Shown here in pieces: positions 17,988 through 25,040 of a stretch of 64,000 nt of DNA. Below the pieces are notes generated by a model. It searched no databases. It was not told the origin of the DNA and saw nothing but the letters and a program-made list of their open reading frames with translations. The position numbers and the translations under genes were made by a program. The stretch is taken from the NCBI GenBank assembly GCA_049514555.1, contig JBEKUY010000013.1, positions 1 to 64,000 on the forward strand. Reading direction: 5' to 3'. The stretch is from JBEKUY01 sp049514555 (GTDB taxonomy: Bacteria; Acidobacteriota; Terriglobia; Acidiferrales; UBA7541). How positions within the stretch are numbered: position 1 is the first letter of the stretch; each line of letters begins with the position of its first letter.

Positions 17988-19301
17988 CTATGCAGAAAAC
18001 GCTTTCGCACCAAGGAAGCGCGCGGCGGAGCCGAGCTCTTCCTCAATGCGCAGCAGTTGGTTGTACTTGGCGATGCGGTCGGTGCGCGAGGCCGAGCCGG
18101 TCTTGATTTGCCCGGTGCCCATGGCCACGGTGAAATCGGCGATGAACGTGTCTTCGGTTTCGCCGGAACGGTGTGAAACGACCGAGCGATAACCGGCCTT
18201 GCGGGCCATCTCGATCGCCTCAATGGTTTCCGTAACGGTGCCGATCTGATTCAGCTTGATGAGGATGGCATTGGCGATACCTTCCTTAATGCCACGGGCG
18301 AAAATCTCGGTATTCGTGACGAAGATATCGTCGCCAACCAGTTGGATCTTCTTCCCGGTCTTTCCGGTGAGCAGCTTCCAGCCGGACCAATCGTCCTCGG
18401 CCATGCCGTCTTCGATGGACACGATGGGGTATTTGGCGGCCCACCCAGCCCAATAAGAAGCCATCTCCTCAGAGGAGTGTGCGGACTTGTCCGATTTCTT
18501 GAAAATATATTTGCCGCTGGCCTTATCGTAGAACTCGCTCGCTGCGGGATCGATCGCAATCGCCACCTGCGCGCCGGGCTTATAGCCAGCCGCGGAAATG
18601 GCTTCCAGCACGACCTGTATCGCCTCTTCATTGGACTTGCAGTTGGGAGCGAAACCGCCTTCATCACCGACTGCCGTCGAATAGCCGCGCTTCTTGAGCG
18701 CACCTTTCAGCGCATGAAAAACCTCGACGCCCCAGCGCAGCGCTTCGGAAAAACTCGGCGCGCCCACGGGCATAACCATGAACTCCTGGAAGTCCACGGA
18801 ATTATCGGCGTGGGCGCCGCCATTGAGGATGTTCATCATGGGAACAGGGAGCGTGGTGCCGGGACGGCCCGAAGAGGCGTCGCCGGAATAGCGCGCCAAG
18901 TACTTGTAGAGCGGCAAGCGCTGGGCGGCCGCGGCGGCGCGTGCGGCGGCCATAGAGACGGCCAGAAGCGCGTTGGCGCCGAGGCGGCTTTTGGTGGGCG
19001 TGCCGTCGAGCTCGATCATGCGCCGGTCGAGCGCTTGCTGGTCGGCGGCGTCGAGGCCGGTGACGGCCTTGGCCAGCTCTCCGTTGACGTTGCCGACAGC
19101 CTTTAAAACGCCCTTGCCGAGAAAGCGCGACTTGTCGCCGTCGCGCAACTCGAGGGCTTCGTGCTCGCCGGTGGATGCTCCGGACGGCACCGCAGCGCGG
19201 CCGAGGGCTCCTCCTTCGAGGACCACATCGGCTTCCACAGTAGGATTGCCGCGTGAATCGAGAATCTGGCGGCCATGAACGCGAACGATCTTGGTAGACA
19301 T
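17988..19301 (-). CDS. eno: Enolase
   Basis: Glycolytic enzyme converting 2-phosphoglycerate to phosphoenolpyruvate, 437 residues. The N-terminal domain shows ARQI-type sequence (RQILDSRGNPTVEADV) and the flexible loop SGASTGEHEALELRD. The Mg ligands and catalytic residues are in GDEGGFAPN, SIEDGMAEDDW and VGDDIFVTN. The enolase signature ILIKLNQIGTVTET and the motif SHRSGETED are intact. AGGAG lies eight bases before the ATG. It is monocistronic and convergent with mreBCD. Confidence 0.98.
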   Translation of the reverse strand: MSTKIVRVHGRQILDSRGNPTVEADVVLEGGALGRAAVPSGASTGEHEALELRDGDKSRFLGKGVLKAVGNVNGELAKAVTGLDAADQQALDRRMIELDGTPTKSRLGANALLAVSMAAARAAAAAQRLPLYKYLARYSGDASSGRPGTTLPVPMMNILNGGAHADNSVDFQEFMVMPVGAPSFSEALRWGVEVFHALKGALKKRGYSTAVGDEGGFAPNCKSNEEAIQVVLEAISAAGYKPGAQVAIAIDPAASEFYDKASGKYIFKKSDKSAHSSEEMASYWAGWAAKYPIVSIEDGMAEDDWSGWKLLTGKTGKKIQLVGDDIFVTNTEIFARGIKEGIANAILIKLNQIGTVTETIEAIEMARKAGYRSVVSHRSGETEDTFIADFTVAMGTGQIKTGSASRTDRIAKYNQLLRIEEELGSAARFLGAKAFSA

Positions 19302-19373
19302 AGGTTTTCTCCTGGAAAAAACAAGCCGGTTATTGTAACGGAAGTGAGCGCCGCCTGGCGAGCGCCATCTGCG

Positions 19374-22043
19374 CTATTCGTATCGAAGCGCAGCTATGGG
19401 GTCCGCGCGCATCGCCCGCCGGGCGGGAATATAGCAGGCCAAGAGCGCCACGCTGGCAACCACGATCACCACGGTCGCGACGGTAAGAGGATCGTACGCG
19501 CTGACACCAAAGAGCAGGTTGCCGATCAAGCGGCCTGCAAATAATGCCGCAACCGTCCCCACCGCCATGCCCACGATAACCGGCGCCATGCCCTGACGAA
19601 GAACCATGCGGCGCAAATCCTGCAGCTCTGCGCCGAGCGCCATGCGAATGCCCAATTCCTGCCTCCGTTGGGCAACGGAGTATCCCACTACGCCGAAGAT
19701 GCCCAATGACGCGAGCAATAACGAGGAAAAAGCGAACGATAGCGCCAGGAACATCGGGAGACGGCGATCGTCAGCCGATTGCGACACAATTTGCGTCATC
19801 GGGAGCAGGGACGTCACGGGGACGTCCGCGTCAATTCTGTGGATCAACTCGCGCACTGGAGCGGCATAGCTCGTGGGGTCGCTCGACGTGCGAAGAACAA
19901 TTGCAGCGGCTGACGGGACAGAAATTGCGTTGAACCATTCCGGAACGTAGACCATCATCAAAGGAGGCTCATCCAACCGCACGGTACGGATGTCGCCGAC
20001 AACCCCGATGACGTCGCTCGGAACATCTCCGGCCCATTGCGTGAGGCAGATTTGGCCGATGGGGTCCTTGCCGGGCCAGAAGCGGTCCGCGACGCTTTGC
20101 GAAACGACGACGATTTTTCGCCCGTAGTCCGCGGGTCCGAAAATCCTGCCTTTCAGCAACGGTATGCCCATAGCCGAAAAATAGTCCGGGCTAACAGGGC
20201 GATAGTTTGCCACCGGTATTTCAGCGTGCGCTTGCCGCTCGCCCGGAAGGCTGATTCCTGTCACGCTACCCTCACCTCCAAGTGGAGGAATGCTGGTCCA
20301 GCCGGTAGCGCGCAAGCCGGGGAGCGATTGAATGCCCGCTAGCACTCTGTCGTAGAAGGCTAAGCGATTGGCCGGTTGCGAATAACTCTGCGGAGGCAAG
20401 GTGACCCTCGCGATAAGGACATTTTGAACGGCGAACCCTCCGTTCACACGCAGAAGCTTCCCCAGGCTGGCCGTCAAAAGTCCCGCAAGAATCAAAAGCA
20501 GCGTGGTCAATCCCACCTCGAAGCCGACCAGACCCTGGCGAAGGCGGCGCACCCGGCAGTTCTCCGTCGCGGCGGTGCTGCCGGATTTGAGTACGCCAAG
20601 AGGCTGTGCGCGCGCCACGCCCCACGCGGGCAATATGCCGAAAAGGGCCCCCGTTGCCACAGAAACGATCAGAGCGAAGACAAAAACGCGCACGTCCATC
20701 TGCACTTCTTCGAGGCGAGGAATGCTTATTTGCGCCATCTGCTTGAACCAATGCACCGCGACGCTGGCGATCCCCACCCCTAGCGCGCCACCGGTGATGC
20801 TGAGCAACAGGGTCTCGGTGAGCATCTGGCGAAGGATGCGCCCGCGCGTCGCGCCTAGCGTCGTGCGAATCGCGGCCTCGCGGATGCGGGCGGGAACGCG
20901 CGCGAGCAGCAGACCGGCCAGGTTGGCGCACACGATCAACAAGACAGCGCCCACCGCAGCCAAGAGGAAGATCAGCCCGCGGCGCGCCGGGCCGATAACC
21001 TCAGCTTCCAGCGGCTGCAGCGTGGCCTGGAGGTCCACTCCTTCATTTGCCTGTTTGGCGATTTGCGCCTGAACTACGTTCAGTTCCGCGAGCGCTTTCT
21101 CCGGGGTCATGCGCGGTTTGAGGCGTGCCACTGCGGCGAAATCGAATTCGCCGATCAGACCCTGCTCGCAGAACTTGGGACCGTTCAAGGGCTGGAAGAA
21201 AGCGATGTCAGCCGTGTTGATAGCGCCTCCCAAAGCAGGTGGAAATCGAAATGACGGCGGCAGAATGCCGATGATTTCGTGGGCCACCCCATCGAGCATG
21301 ATGCTTTTCCCGACTGCCGACCAATCGCTGCGGAAGCGGTCGCGCCAGAACGCGTCCGTGATGAGGACGACATTGCCGCGCCCGGGCTCGTTCTCTTCGG
21401 CACGAAACGTCCTGCCGAGCGCGGGCCTCGCTCCGAGAACATCGAGAATGTTGGCCGAGGCGCGCACGCCGTGGATGACTTCGGGCTCACCCACGCCAGT
21501 CAGATCAGCGGAAGATCTTTCGGCAATAGCCACGTCCGCAAACGAATGAACTTCCTTCTGCCAGATGCGGAAATCAGGCAGGTTCGCTTGCAGTGTCGGA
21601 TAGAATTTCGCGAGCTGCGGCACAATTTCGCGCACCAAATAGAGCTGCTGCGGTTCAGCATATGCCAGAGGGCGGAGTAGCGCGCTGTTCACGACCGAAA
21701 AGATGGCGGTGTTGGCGCCAATACCAAGGGCGAGGGTCAAGACCGCGACCGTGGTGAACCCTGGCGATTTGCGCAACATGCGAAACGAGTAGCGCAGGTC
21801 TTGACGCAGCGTTTCCATGAAGCGCGAGCCGAGGGCTTCGCGGCACTCCTCCGTGAATCGTTGGTAGCCGCCGAACTCAATGCGCGCGCGGCGCTCCGCC
21901 TCGCCGCGGGGAAGTCCGGATCGCTCGAGATCATCCGCACGGCTCTCGACGTGTGAGCGAAGCTCTTCCTCCATCTCGCTTTCCACTCGAGAGCGATGAA
22001 ACAAGGCTGACGCAAGAGGACGAAGCCCGGCCCAGAAGTTCAC
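19374..22043 (-). CDS. ADOP-type orphan ABC permease (MacB/FtsX family)
   Basis: Acidobacterial duplicated orphan permease of about 889 residues. The N-terminus carries the charged ADOP region (ESEMEEELRSHVESRADDL, EAERRARIEFGG), followed by a MacB periplasmic core domain, two FtsX halves and eight membrane helices overall. The first helix is TTVAVLTLALGIGANTAIF, and the last block contains RRQELGIRMALGA. No ATPase gene is adjacent, as is usual for ADOP. The real start is the GTG at 22043, which overlaps the padR stop in GTGA and has GGAGGAA just upstream. The frame is open farther upstream, but that part is padR read out of frame. The substrate is unknown; padR probably controls it. Confidence 0.9.
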   Translation of the reverse strand: MNFWAGLRPLASALFHRSRVESEMEEELRSHVESRADDLERSGLPRGEAERRARIEFGGYQRFTEECREALGSRFMETLRQDLRYSFRMLRKSPGFTTVAVLTLALGIGANTAIFSVVNSALLRPLAYAEPQQLYLVREIVPQLAKFYPTLQANLPDFRIWQKEVHSFADVAIAERSSADLTGVGEPEVIHGVRASANILDVLGARPALGRTFRAEENEPGRGNVVLITDAFWRDRFRSDWSAVGKSIMLDGVAHEIIGILPPSFRFPPALGGAINTADIAFFQPLNGPKFCEQGLIGEFDFAAVARLKPRMTPEKALAELNVVQAQIAKQANEGVDLQATLQPLEAEVIGPARRGLIFLLAAVGAVLLIVCANLAGLLLARVPARIREAAIRTTLGATRGRILRQMLTETLLLSITGGALGVGIASVAVHWFKQMAQISIPRLEEVQMDVRVFVFALIVSVATGALFGILPAWGVARAQPLGVLKSGSTAATENCRVRRLRQGLVGFEVGLTTLLLILAGLLTASLGKLLRVNGGFAVQNVLIARVTLPPQSYSQPANRLAFYDRVLAGIQSLPGLRATGWTSIPPLGGEGSVTGISLPGERQAHAEIPVANYRPVSPDYFSAMGIPLLKGRIFGPADYGRKIVVVSQSVADRFWPGKDPIGQICLTQWAGDVPSDVIGVVGDIRTVRLDEPPLMMVYVPEWFNAISVPSAAAIVLRTSSDPTSYAAPVRELIHRIDADVPVTSLLPMTQIVSQSADDRRLPMFLALSFAFSSLLLASLGIFGVVGYSVAQRRQELGIRMALGAELQDLRRMVLRQGMAPVIVGMAVGTVAALFAGRLIGNLLFGVSAYDPLTVATVVIVVASVALLACYIPARRAMRADPIAALRYE

Positions 22044-22381
22044 ACTTCCTCCGGCTGCGTGCCAAGAACGGAAGCGATCGCAGCGACGAGGCGGTTCCAA
22101 CCATCGGCCTCCTGCCTCAAACGCTTGCGGCCCGTCGAGGTCAGTTCGTAGAACTTGGCGCGGCGATTGTTCTCGGACGTGCCCCAGGCTGATTTGAGGA
22201 GCCCCCCGCGCACCAGACGATACAAAGCGGGGTAGAGCGCGCCCTGTTCGATGAGCAACGTTCCACCGGAAATCTGTTCGATACGCAGAAGAATGCCGTA
22301 GCCGTGCAACGGGCCGAGGGAAGCCGCCTTCAGAATGAGGAGATCGAGAGTGCCGGGAAGGATCTGGGCTGGGGTAGTCAT
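22040..22381 (-). CDS. PadR family transcriptional regulator
   Basis: Winged-helix repressor of 113 residues. The DNA-binding part has the PadR signature (LPGTLDLLILKAA, GPLHGYGILLRI, IEQGALYPALYRL), and the wing ends in RRAKFYELTSTGRKRL. AGGAGGG immediately upstream of the ATG is a strong ribosome site. The stop overlaps the start of the ADOP permease by 4 bp, so the two are translationally coupled. PadR/ADOP pairing is common in Acidobacteriota. I infer autoregulation from the inverted repeats over the ribosome site and promoter region. Confidence 0.93.
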   Translation of the reverse strand: MTTPAQILPGTLDLLILKAASLGPLHGYGILLRIEQISGGTLLIEQGALYPALYRLVRGGLLKSAWGTSENNRRAKFYELTSTGRKRLRQEADGWNRLVAAIASVLGTQPEEV

Positions 22382-22385
22382 GCAC

Positions 22386-22425
22386 CCTCCTAAGACAGTT
22401 AGGAGACTAACACTCTTTCTCCTAA
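22386..22425 (-). promoter_or_regulatory. Candidate PadR operator, three CTCCTAA half-sites
   Basis: Half-sites CTCCTAA (22387-22393), TTAGGAG (22399-22405) and CTCCTAA (22419-22425) form inverted repeats with 5-bp and 13-bp spacers. A second small dyad, GTTAG-GAGA-CTAAC, is centred at 22404. The first half-site overlaps the padR Shine-Dalgarno, so binding would cover translation and transcription signals. The operator role is inferred. Confidence 0.5.
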
Positions 22426-22451
22426 ATCGTCAAGGAGAGCGGCGCGCCGGA

Positions 22452-23684
22452 CTACTCCGGCTCCTCGATCATGGATTCCTGGCGGACGACAACCACGATG
22501 CCCGACTCGGTGACGTGGAAGCGGCGGCGGTCGGCTTCGAGGTCGTAGCCGATTTCGGAGTGCTCGGGCAGGCTGACGTGGCGGTCGATGATGGCGTTGC
22601 GAATGCGCGAGTAGCGCCCGATGTTCACGTGGTTGTAGAGGATGGAATTCTGGACGTCACAATAGCTGTTGACGCGCACATCGTAGCCCAGGACGGAGTG
22701 CACGACTCGGCCGCCGGAAATGATGGAGCCGCTGGCGACGATGGAATCGAGCGCCACGCCCATGCGGTCGGGATCGGCAAAGACGAATTTCACCGGGGGG
22801 TACTGGTGCTGCCACGTGCGCAACGGCCAGTCCTTATCGTAGAGGTTGAAGACCGGCGAGACCGAAACCAGATCCATATTGGCTTCGTAATACGCGTCGA
22901 TGGTGCCGACGTCGCGCCAGTAATGCGCGCCGGGCTTGTTTTCGTCCACGAAGTTGTGCGCGAAGACGCGGTGCTTGTGGATGATCCGCGGGATGACGTC
23001 CTTGCCGAAGTCGTGCCGGGAGCGCGGGTCCTCGGCGTCCGCGATAAGGATTGGTATGAGCAGGTCGGTATTGAAGATATACACGCCCATGGAGGCGTTG
23101 ACCATCTTTGGATTGTGACGGGAGGGCTTGGGTTTTTCGGGCTTTTCGTCGAAGCCGGTGATGCGCCAGTGCTCATCGGCTTCCATGACGCCGAGCTGGC
23201 TGGCGGCGTCCTCCGGGTCGACCTCGATAGTCGCGACGGTAGCGTCCGCGCCAGAGTCCACGTGCTGCTGGAGCATTTTCTGGTAATTCATCTTGTAGAT
23301 CTGGTCGCCGGAAAGGATCAGGACGTACTTTGAGCGCTCGCTGCCGATCGAGTAGATGTTTTGATAGACGGCGTCGGCAGTGCCCTGGTACCAATGCTGC
23401 GAAACCCGCATCTGCGGCGGAAGCAGTTCGATGAAGTCGCCGAGCCCCGCGATGGGCGACCAGCCCTGCCGCACATGACGGTTGAGGCTCAGCGCCTTGT
23501 ACTGGGTTAGGACGAACACCCGGCGGAGATCGCTATTGATGCAGTTCGAGAGGGTGACGTCGATGATGCGGTACAGCCCTCCGAACGGCACCGCCGGCTT
23601 AGCCCGGTCGCGCGTCAACGGCCATAGCCGCTCGCCCTGGCCACCGGCCAGCAGGACGCCGATCGCATCTCGCATAAGCGACAT
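22452..23684 (-). CDS. glgC: Glucose-1-phosphate adenylyltransferase
   Basis: Makes ADP-glucose from glucose-1-phosphate and ATP, the committed step of glycogen synthesis; 410 residues. The nucleotidyltransferase domain starts with VLLAGGQGERLWPLTRDRAK, followed by PFGGLYRIIDVTLSN, WYQGTADAVYQN and ILSGDQIYKMNY. The sugar-phosphate site GFDEKPEKP and the activator/Mg region YWRDVGTIDAYYEAN are intact. The C-terminal third is a left-handed beta-helix. No glgA, glgB or glgP is nearby. It is divergent from rpsU. Confidence 0.95.
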   Translation of the reverse strand: MSLMRDAIGVLLAGGQGERLWPLTRDRAKPAVPFGGLYRIIDVTLSNCINSDLRRVFVLTQYKALSLNRHVRQGWSPIAGLGDFIELLPPQMRVSQHWYQGTADAVYQNIYSIGSERSKYVLILSGDQIYKMNYQKMLQQHVDSGADATVATIEVDPEDAASQLGVMEADEHWRITGFDEKPEKPKPSRHNPKMVNASMGVYIFNTDLLIPILIADAEDPRSRHDFGKDVIPRIIHKHRVFAHNFVDENKPGAHYWRDVGTIDAYYEANMDLVSVSPVFNLYDKDWPLRTWQHQYPPVKFVFADPDRMGVALDSIVASGSIISGGRVVHSVLGYDVRVNSYCDVQNSILYNHVNIGRYSRIRNAIIDRHVSLPEHSEIGYDLEADRRRFHVTESGIVVVVRQESMIEEPE

Positions 23685-23855
23685 TCAGGGGCCCCCGCTC
23701 CTCCGAATCAGCGCCGTCATTCTACCAACAATGGCGCTGGGGTGGAGGGCAAAGCAGACGCCACGGCCTCCCGAGCTACGCTGCCCGTCTTCACTGCGTT
23801 CCCCCCTTCCCCTAGGGGCTCCGAGGCCCGCACGGGCGCGGCGCGGAAAGATTCC

Positions 23856-23884
23856 TTGACTTTGCCGCCCGGCAATCGTTAGAT
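23856..23884 (+). promoter_or_regulatory. Sigma-70 type promoter for rpsU
   Basis: TTGACT and TTAGAT are separated by exactly 17 bp. A second extended -10 (TGCCATAAT, 23901-23909) lies 17 bp further on. Transcription from the first would give a leader of about 80 bases. Confidence 0.65.
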
Positions 23885-23915
23885 GAGCCTGCTTATTCCA
23901 TGCCATAATACGCTG

Positions 23916-23934
23916 CACGGGGTGTAACCCTGTG
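23916..23934 (+). promoter_or_regulatory. Hairpin in the rpsU leader
   Basis: CACGGGG-TGTAA-CCCTGTG forms a 7-bp stem with one G-U pair, 34 bp before the rpsU start. It could be a regulatory leader element; this is inferred from structure alone. Confidence 0.35.
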
Positions 23935-23968
23935 TGGTCTCATTGAAAAGAACGGGGGTGAAGTTTAA

Positions 23969-24166
23969 GTGGCGGAAATTAACATCCAGGAAGGTGAATC
24001 CCTGGAAAATGCGCTGCGCCGATTCAAGCGCAAGGTACAGCAGGAAGACATCATAAAAGAAATCAAGAAGCACAGCTATTACATGAAGCCCGGGGAGAAG
24101 CGCCGGGCGAAAGAAGCGCTTTCGCGGAAGCGACTGCGCAAGAAGCAGCGCCGTGAACAAGACTGA
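23969..24166 (+). CDS. rpsU: 30S ribosomal protein bS21
   Basis: Small basic ribosomal protein of 65 residues that helps the 30S subunit begin translation. The family pattern is clear: ESLENALRRFKRKVQQEDII followed by the very basic tail (EKRRAKEALSRKRLRKKQRR). A GTG start at 23969 follows a G-rich stretch (GGGGGTGAAG) that can serve as ribosome site. A strong promoter lies about 85-110 bp upstream. The candidate structured RNA starts about 30 bp after the stop. Confidence 0.95.
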   Translation: MAEINIQEGESLENALRRFKRKVQQEDIIKEIKKHSYYMKPGEKRRAKEALSRKRLRKKQRREQD

Positions 24167-24195
24167 GCGCTGCCGATGGTGTTGCACTTCCGCGA

Positions 24196-24340
24196 TTTAG
24201 GCCCCTATCAGGCGGAAACCGCGAGGTTTCCTAAGCAACGTCGTGCCCGCAGGACTGTGGGAGCCGTGCCCATTGCTTGGAGTGGGATGGTTCGCCTAAC
24301 TGGAGGGACTCGGGCCAGACGGCTGTTTGTTCCGTTCCAG
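24196..24340 (+). ncRNA. Candidate structured RNA (leader or sRNA) between rpsU and the zinc-ribbon gene
   Basis: Four nested, non-crossing helices can be drawn by eye. P1 pairs TTAGGC (24197-24202) with GCCTAA (24294-24299). P2 is GGAAACC-GCGA-GGTTTCC (24214-24231), seven perfect pairs with a GNRA loop. P3 pairs AAGCAA (24233-24238) with TTGCTT (24273-24278). P4, inside P3, is CCCGCA-GGAC-TGTGGG (24246-24261). A weaker CTGG/CCAG helix (24300-24318) follows. An alternative pairing of AGGCG (24210-24214) with CGCCT (24293-24297) competes with P1, as in a switch. The ribosome site of the next gene is about 30 bases further on. No riboswitch consensus that I know matches. It may be a cis-acting leader, a processed sRNA, or chance. 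Confidence 0.45.
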
Positions 24341-24362
24341 GACCGGGCCAGGGGAGCAGTGC

Positions 24363-24662
24363 ATGGAGTACCACGATAAGGTACTGAAATGCGCAGAGTG
24401 CGGCGCCGAATTCGTTTTCACCGCCGGCGAACAAATGTTCTTCGCCGACAAGGGCTTCAAAAACGAACCGAAACGCTGCAAGAACTGCAAGGCCAAGCGC
24501 GCCGAAGGCGGCGGCTCGGCAGGGCCGCGTGCAGAGACGCGCACGGTTTGCTCGCAGTGCGGTAAAGAGACGACAGTGCCGTTTCGGCCGACGCAGGGGC
24601 GCCCGGTGTTTTGCCGGGAGTGCTTCCAGCAGCGGCGGGCAATGGGTACACCGGCGGTCTGA
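24363..24662 (+). CDS. Double zinc-ribbon protein (zf-trcl like)
   Basis: 99 residues starting MEYHDKVLKCAECGAEF, with AGGGGAG just upstream of the ATG. Two zinc ribbons are visible: the first uses CAEC (near residue 10) and CKNC (near 40), and the second uses CSQC (near 63) and CREC (near 84). The first, with FVFTAGEQMFFADKGF, matches the probable zinc-ribbon family PF13451; the second resembles the CxxC-x(n)-CxxC domain often fused to it. The role is probably nucleic-acid or ribosome associated given the adjacency to rpsU, but this is inference. The structured RNA candidate lies directly upstream and might control it. Confidence 0.85.
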   Translation: MEYHDKVLKCAECGAEFVFTAGEQMFFADKGFKNEPKRCKNCKAKRAEGGGSAGPRAETRTVCSQCGKETTVPFRPTQGRPVFCRECFQQRRAMGTPAV

Positions 24663-24787
24663 TCGCCGCAGCCCCTTCGCCGAGACCTACCAGGCATTCT
24701 CGCAAGCGATGGCTGCTCGTCCTCATGGGAGGGCCAGGGGCAGCGGCCGCGCTGGCGAAATTCTTCGTTTGCTTCCTCCTTAGTCAG

Positions 24788-24913
24788 TTTTTGCAACAAT
24801 TCCGGCTTGAGGAATTTGGCCGCGATCTGGAGCGGCACGTGCACCTCGAAAATAACGTGCTCTTCCCGCGCGCCATCGAGCTCGAAGCACGGCATTCCGG
24901 CACGAACGCCTGA
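24788..24913 (+). pseudogene. C-terminal remnant of an RIC/ScdA/YtfE-type di-iron repair protein
   Basis: The frame ending at 24913 encodes FGRDLERHVHL followed by ENNVLFPRAIELEA. The HxHLENNxLFPRA signature is the C-terminal hemerythrin-type iron-binding motif of RIC (repair of iron centres) proteins. The rest of the protein (about 180 residues) is missing upstream, where the frame reads through unrelated sequence, so this is a decayed stub. RIC proteins repair iron-sulphur clusters after nitric oxide damage, which fits the position just before the nitric oxide reductase gene. The identification rests on a short motif. Confidence 0.5.
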
Positions 24914-24945
24914 GCGCGCGGCCGCATCTTTCGATTCGTCCTGAG

Positions 24946-24964
24946 AATCCGGCGGGGCCGGATT
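24946..24964. promoter_or_regulatory. Perfect palindrome upstream of norZ
   Basis: AATCCGGC-GGG-GCCGGATT is a perfect 8-bp inverted repeat ending 23 bp before a possible -35 (TTCGAA, 24988) and -10 (TATAGT, 25012) pair. It could be an operator for an NO- or oxygen-responsive regulator, but it matches neither the FNR nor the NorR consensus. Confidence 0.35.
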
Positions 24965-25040
24965 GCGTTTGCGTCAAGCGGGCTGAGTTCGAATCCGTAC
25001 TTGCGTGGTTGTATAGTTAGAGCCGACCAGGAGCTTACGC

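Noticed and set aside
22044..22385. N-terminal extension of the ADOP permease by about 114 residues
   Set aside because: It is padR read in another frame; the GTG at 22043 has a ribosome site and the standard 4-bp overlap.
24281..24300. Fluoride-riboswitch-like GGGATGGTTCGCC
   Set aside because: The 5' helix strand does not pair as required for the fluoride fold, and the downstream gene is not a fluoride exporter.
24296..24895. 199-codon - strand frame across the zinc-ribbon gene
   Set aside because: The + strand carries a clear double zinc ribbon and the RIC motif; the - strand frame has no family match.
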